A program made the position numbers and the translations under genes. A stretch of DNA of 39,243 nt from IMG/VR virus record IMGVR_UViG_3300028394_000156, positions 1-39,243 of that record; one strand, 5' to 3'. Each line of letters begins with the position of its first letter. Within the stretch, counting starts at the first letter, position 1. The notes beneath the pieces were generated by a model that saw only the letters and a program-made list of their open reading frames with translations, was not told the DNA's origin and ran no database searches. Shown here piece after piece: positions 37,814 through 39,243 of the stretch. Source of the stretch: a virus.

Positions 37814-39151
37814 ATGTTGAAATCAGATGAATTAAAACAGTCGCGTTCCGCTAAAATAGAAGAAATGCGCACTTTGATTTCTGCTATCGAAACATTGGGT
37901 GCAAATGCCAATGACGATCAAAGATCAAAATTAAACACGATTAGGACAGAGGTCACCAATTTAGAGAATGATATTGATAATCATTTGATGATTGAGGCCG
38001 AAACTAAAAGAATGGCTACTCCTGCAACAAAAGTTAACGAAAACAAAGTTAACGATGAGCAAAGAGTTAAAAAAGGTTATTCATTCCTTAGAGCGGCTAA
38101 TCTTATTGCTAATAACAAAAACCTTGATGGTTTAGAATTAGAGATGCACCAAGAGGCTGAAAGAGAATTTAAACAAGCTGGTATCTCCGCTTCCGGTAAC
38201 CTTTACATTCCTAAGATGATTGTAAAGAATGAGAAGAGAGATATGACCGCTACGAGTGCGGTTGCTGGTGGTAATACTGTACCAACTATTTTGGGTGATT
38301 TAATTCCATTCCTTGACCCAAGATTGGCAGTTATTCAAGCTGGTGCAACCTTACTTACAGGATTGACTGGTAATTTAGATTTTCCTCGTAATGATGCTGC
38401 GGCTACTGCGGTTTGGGAAACTGAAAACTCTGCCAATGATGAAACAAGTCCAACTTTTGATAAAATTAGTATGTCACCTAATCGTTTAGGTGCGTTTACT
38501 AATATTTCAAAGCAATTACTTGTTCAATCATCTATTGACGTTGAGAATTTTGTAAGAAATCGTTTGAGCGAAGCAGTTAACAGAGCATTAGATTATGCTT
38601 TGATTAATGGCGATAATTCAACGCAACCATTCTTCGGTATTTTAAATACTGCTGGTATTGGTTCGGTTGCAATCGGTACTGATGGTGGTCCTTTGACATA
38701 CAAGCATATTATTGACCTTGAAACTGCTTTGGCTACTGATAATGCTGACTTTGGTACATTAGCTTACCTTACTACACCTGGTGTAAGAGGTTTCTTAAAG
38801 AATACTGAAAAAGCAAGTGGTACTGCTCAATTTGTTTGGAATGATGGTGCGCCACCAGTTGGACAACAAGGAGTTAGAACTGACTTGTTAAACGGATACC
38901 GTGCTTATGTTTCGACGCAAGTACCAAGCAACTTAACTAAAGGTGGTGGAACTAATTTACATTCAGTAATTTTTGGAAACTTTGCTGAATTGTTAATTGG
39001 ACAATGGGCTGGTTTAGATGTTGTAGTTGATCCATACTCATCAAGCAAAAATGCATTAGTTACCATTGTAGTTAACTCATGGTGGGATTCTGCCGTTCGT
39101 CATGCTAAATCATTTTCCGCTATTAAAGATGCGGATATTACTGGTATTTAA
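37814..39151 (+). CDS. Major capsid protein, HK97 fold (complete copy)
   Basis: A 445-aa precursor, starting MLKSDELKQSRSAKIEEMRT. Residues 1-110 are charged coiled-coil sequence like the HK97 delta domain removed by the protease. The shell domain follows, with NTVPTILGDLIPFLDPRLAV, a VWETENSANDETSPTFDKIS segment, the helix NFVRNRLSEAVNRALDYALI and the C-terminal region DVVVDPYSSSKNALVTIVV. One base separates it from the protease gene. The five residues differing from the left copy are scattered. Confidence 0.95.
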   Translation: MLKSDELKQSRSAKIEEMRTLISAIETLGANANDDQRSKLNTIRTEVTNLENDIDNHLMIEAETKRMATPATKVNENKVNDEQRVKKGYSFLRAANLIANNKNLDGLELEMHQEAEREFKQAGISASGNLYIPKMIVKNEKRDMTATSAVAGGNTVPTILGDLIPFLDPRLAVIQAGATLLTGLTGNLDFPRNDAAATAVWETENSANDETSPTFDKISMSPNRLGAFTNISKQLLVQSSIDVENFVRNRLSEAVNRALDYALINGDNSTQPFFGILNTAGIGSVAIGTDGGPLTYKHIIDLETALATDNADFGTLAYLTTPGVRGFLKNTEKASGTAQFVWNDGAPPVGQQGVRTDLLNGYRAYVSTQVPSNLTKGGGTNLHSVIFGNFAELLIGQWAGLDVVVDPYSSSKNALVTIVVNSWWDSAVRHAKSFSAIKDADITGI

Positions 39152-39243
39152 ATCCTAATAAAATGAAGAATATTTTAATTGGTTTATTGGTATTTGCAGC
39201 TATTGGAGTTACTGCATTTAAAAATGACCGAAGTAAAACACTT
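37843..39243. repeat. Right copy of the 1401-bp terminal segment
   Basis: Same segment as 1-1401, shifted by 37842 bases, with about 47 substitutions and no indels. The window ends exactly where the match ends. Because the left copy lacks the natural capsid start while this one has it, the contig probably wrapped once round a circular map. Confidence 0.9.
39163..39243 (+). CDS. Start of the signal-peptide protein next to the capsid gene (3'-truncated copy)
   Basis: The first 27 codons (MKNILIGLLVFAAIGVTAFK and onward) are identical to 1321-1401. The window ends within the gene. Full description is given for 1321-1761. Confidence 0.85.
   Translation, partial: MKNILIGLLVFAAIGVTAFKNDRSKTL

Noticed and set aside
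1-39243. tRNA or rRNA genes
   Set aside because: No cloverleaf-like sequence with a GGTTCGAATCC-type T-arm was noticed, though a covariance search was not possible.

Overview
The window is almost a whole genome of a tailed double-stranded DNA phage (siphovirus layout) that most likely infects a member of the Bacteroidota. Signs of the host: AT-rich DNA, no purine-rich Shine-Dalgarno sequences, A-rich leaders ending in AAACAAA before many ATGs, promoter-like TAnnTTTG boxes (some with an upstream TTTG 19-20 nt away), and Sec-type signal peptides followed by Gln. No integrase or recognisable lysogeny repressor was found. Bases 1-1401 and 37843-39243 are the same segment at about 97% identity with no indels, so the natural map is probably circular or circularly permuted, about 37.84 kb, with the two ends taken from two related variants.

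Layout. (1) 1-17.7 kb and 33.1-39.2 kb, plus strand: one late module that is continuous through the contig ends. It runs HNH endonuclease, small and large terminase, HK97-type portal, head maturation protease with an extra N-terminal domain, HK97-fold major capsid protein, a signal-peptide protein, connector and tail-completion proteins, a tail tube protein with an Fn3 domain, tail assembly chaperones joined by a -1 frameshift (A AAA AAC), tape measure protein, tail-tip protein, fibre proteins, holin and amidase. (2) 17.6-28.7 kb, minus strand: replication, nucleotide and DNA-modification module. It holds a RuvC-like nuclease, a membrane-anchored glucosaminidase-like protein, small membrane proteins, dCTP deaminase, a PD-(D/E)XK nuclease, a lambda-O-like initiator with a candidate origin inside its gene, three beta-class DNA methyltransferases and SSB. 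Hairpin plus T-tract terminators sit between several of these genes. (3) 28.7-33.1 kb, plus strand: a control and early region. It has a divergent promoter pair, a 48-aa ribbon-helix-helix-like protein with its own terminator, a 1.2 kb gene-free stretch with GC-rich palindromes and six related hairpins, and a string of small unknown genes. Five of those genes share one AACAGTCAAA leader at fixed distance from the ATG. Two terminators, three exact 43-bp repeats and a GC-rich stretch before the terminase genes follow.

Main points for follow-up: iterons with a 23-bp period (not a multiple of 3) next to AT-rich 12-mers inside the initiator gene; the hairpin array; the shared early-gene leader; Sec signals on several genes of the virion module; and two possible leaderless late promoters.
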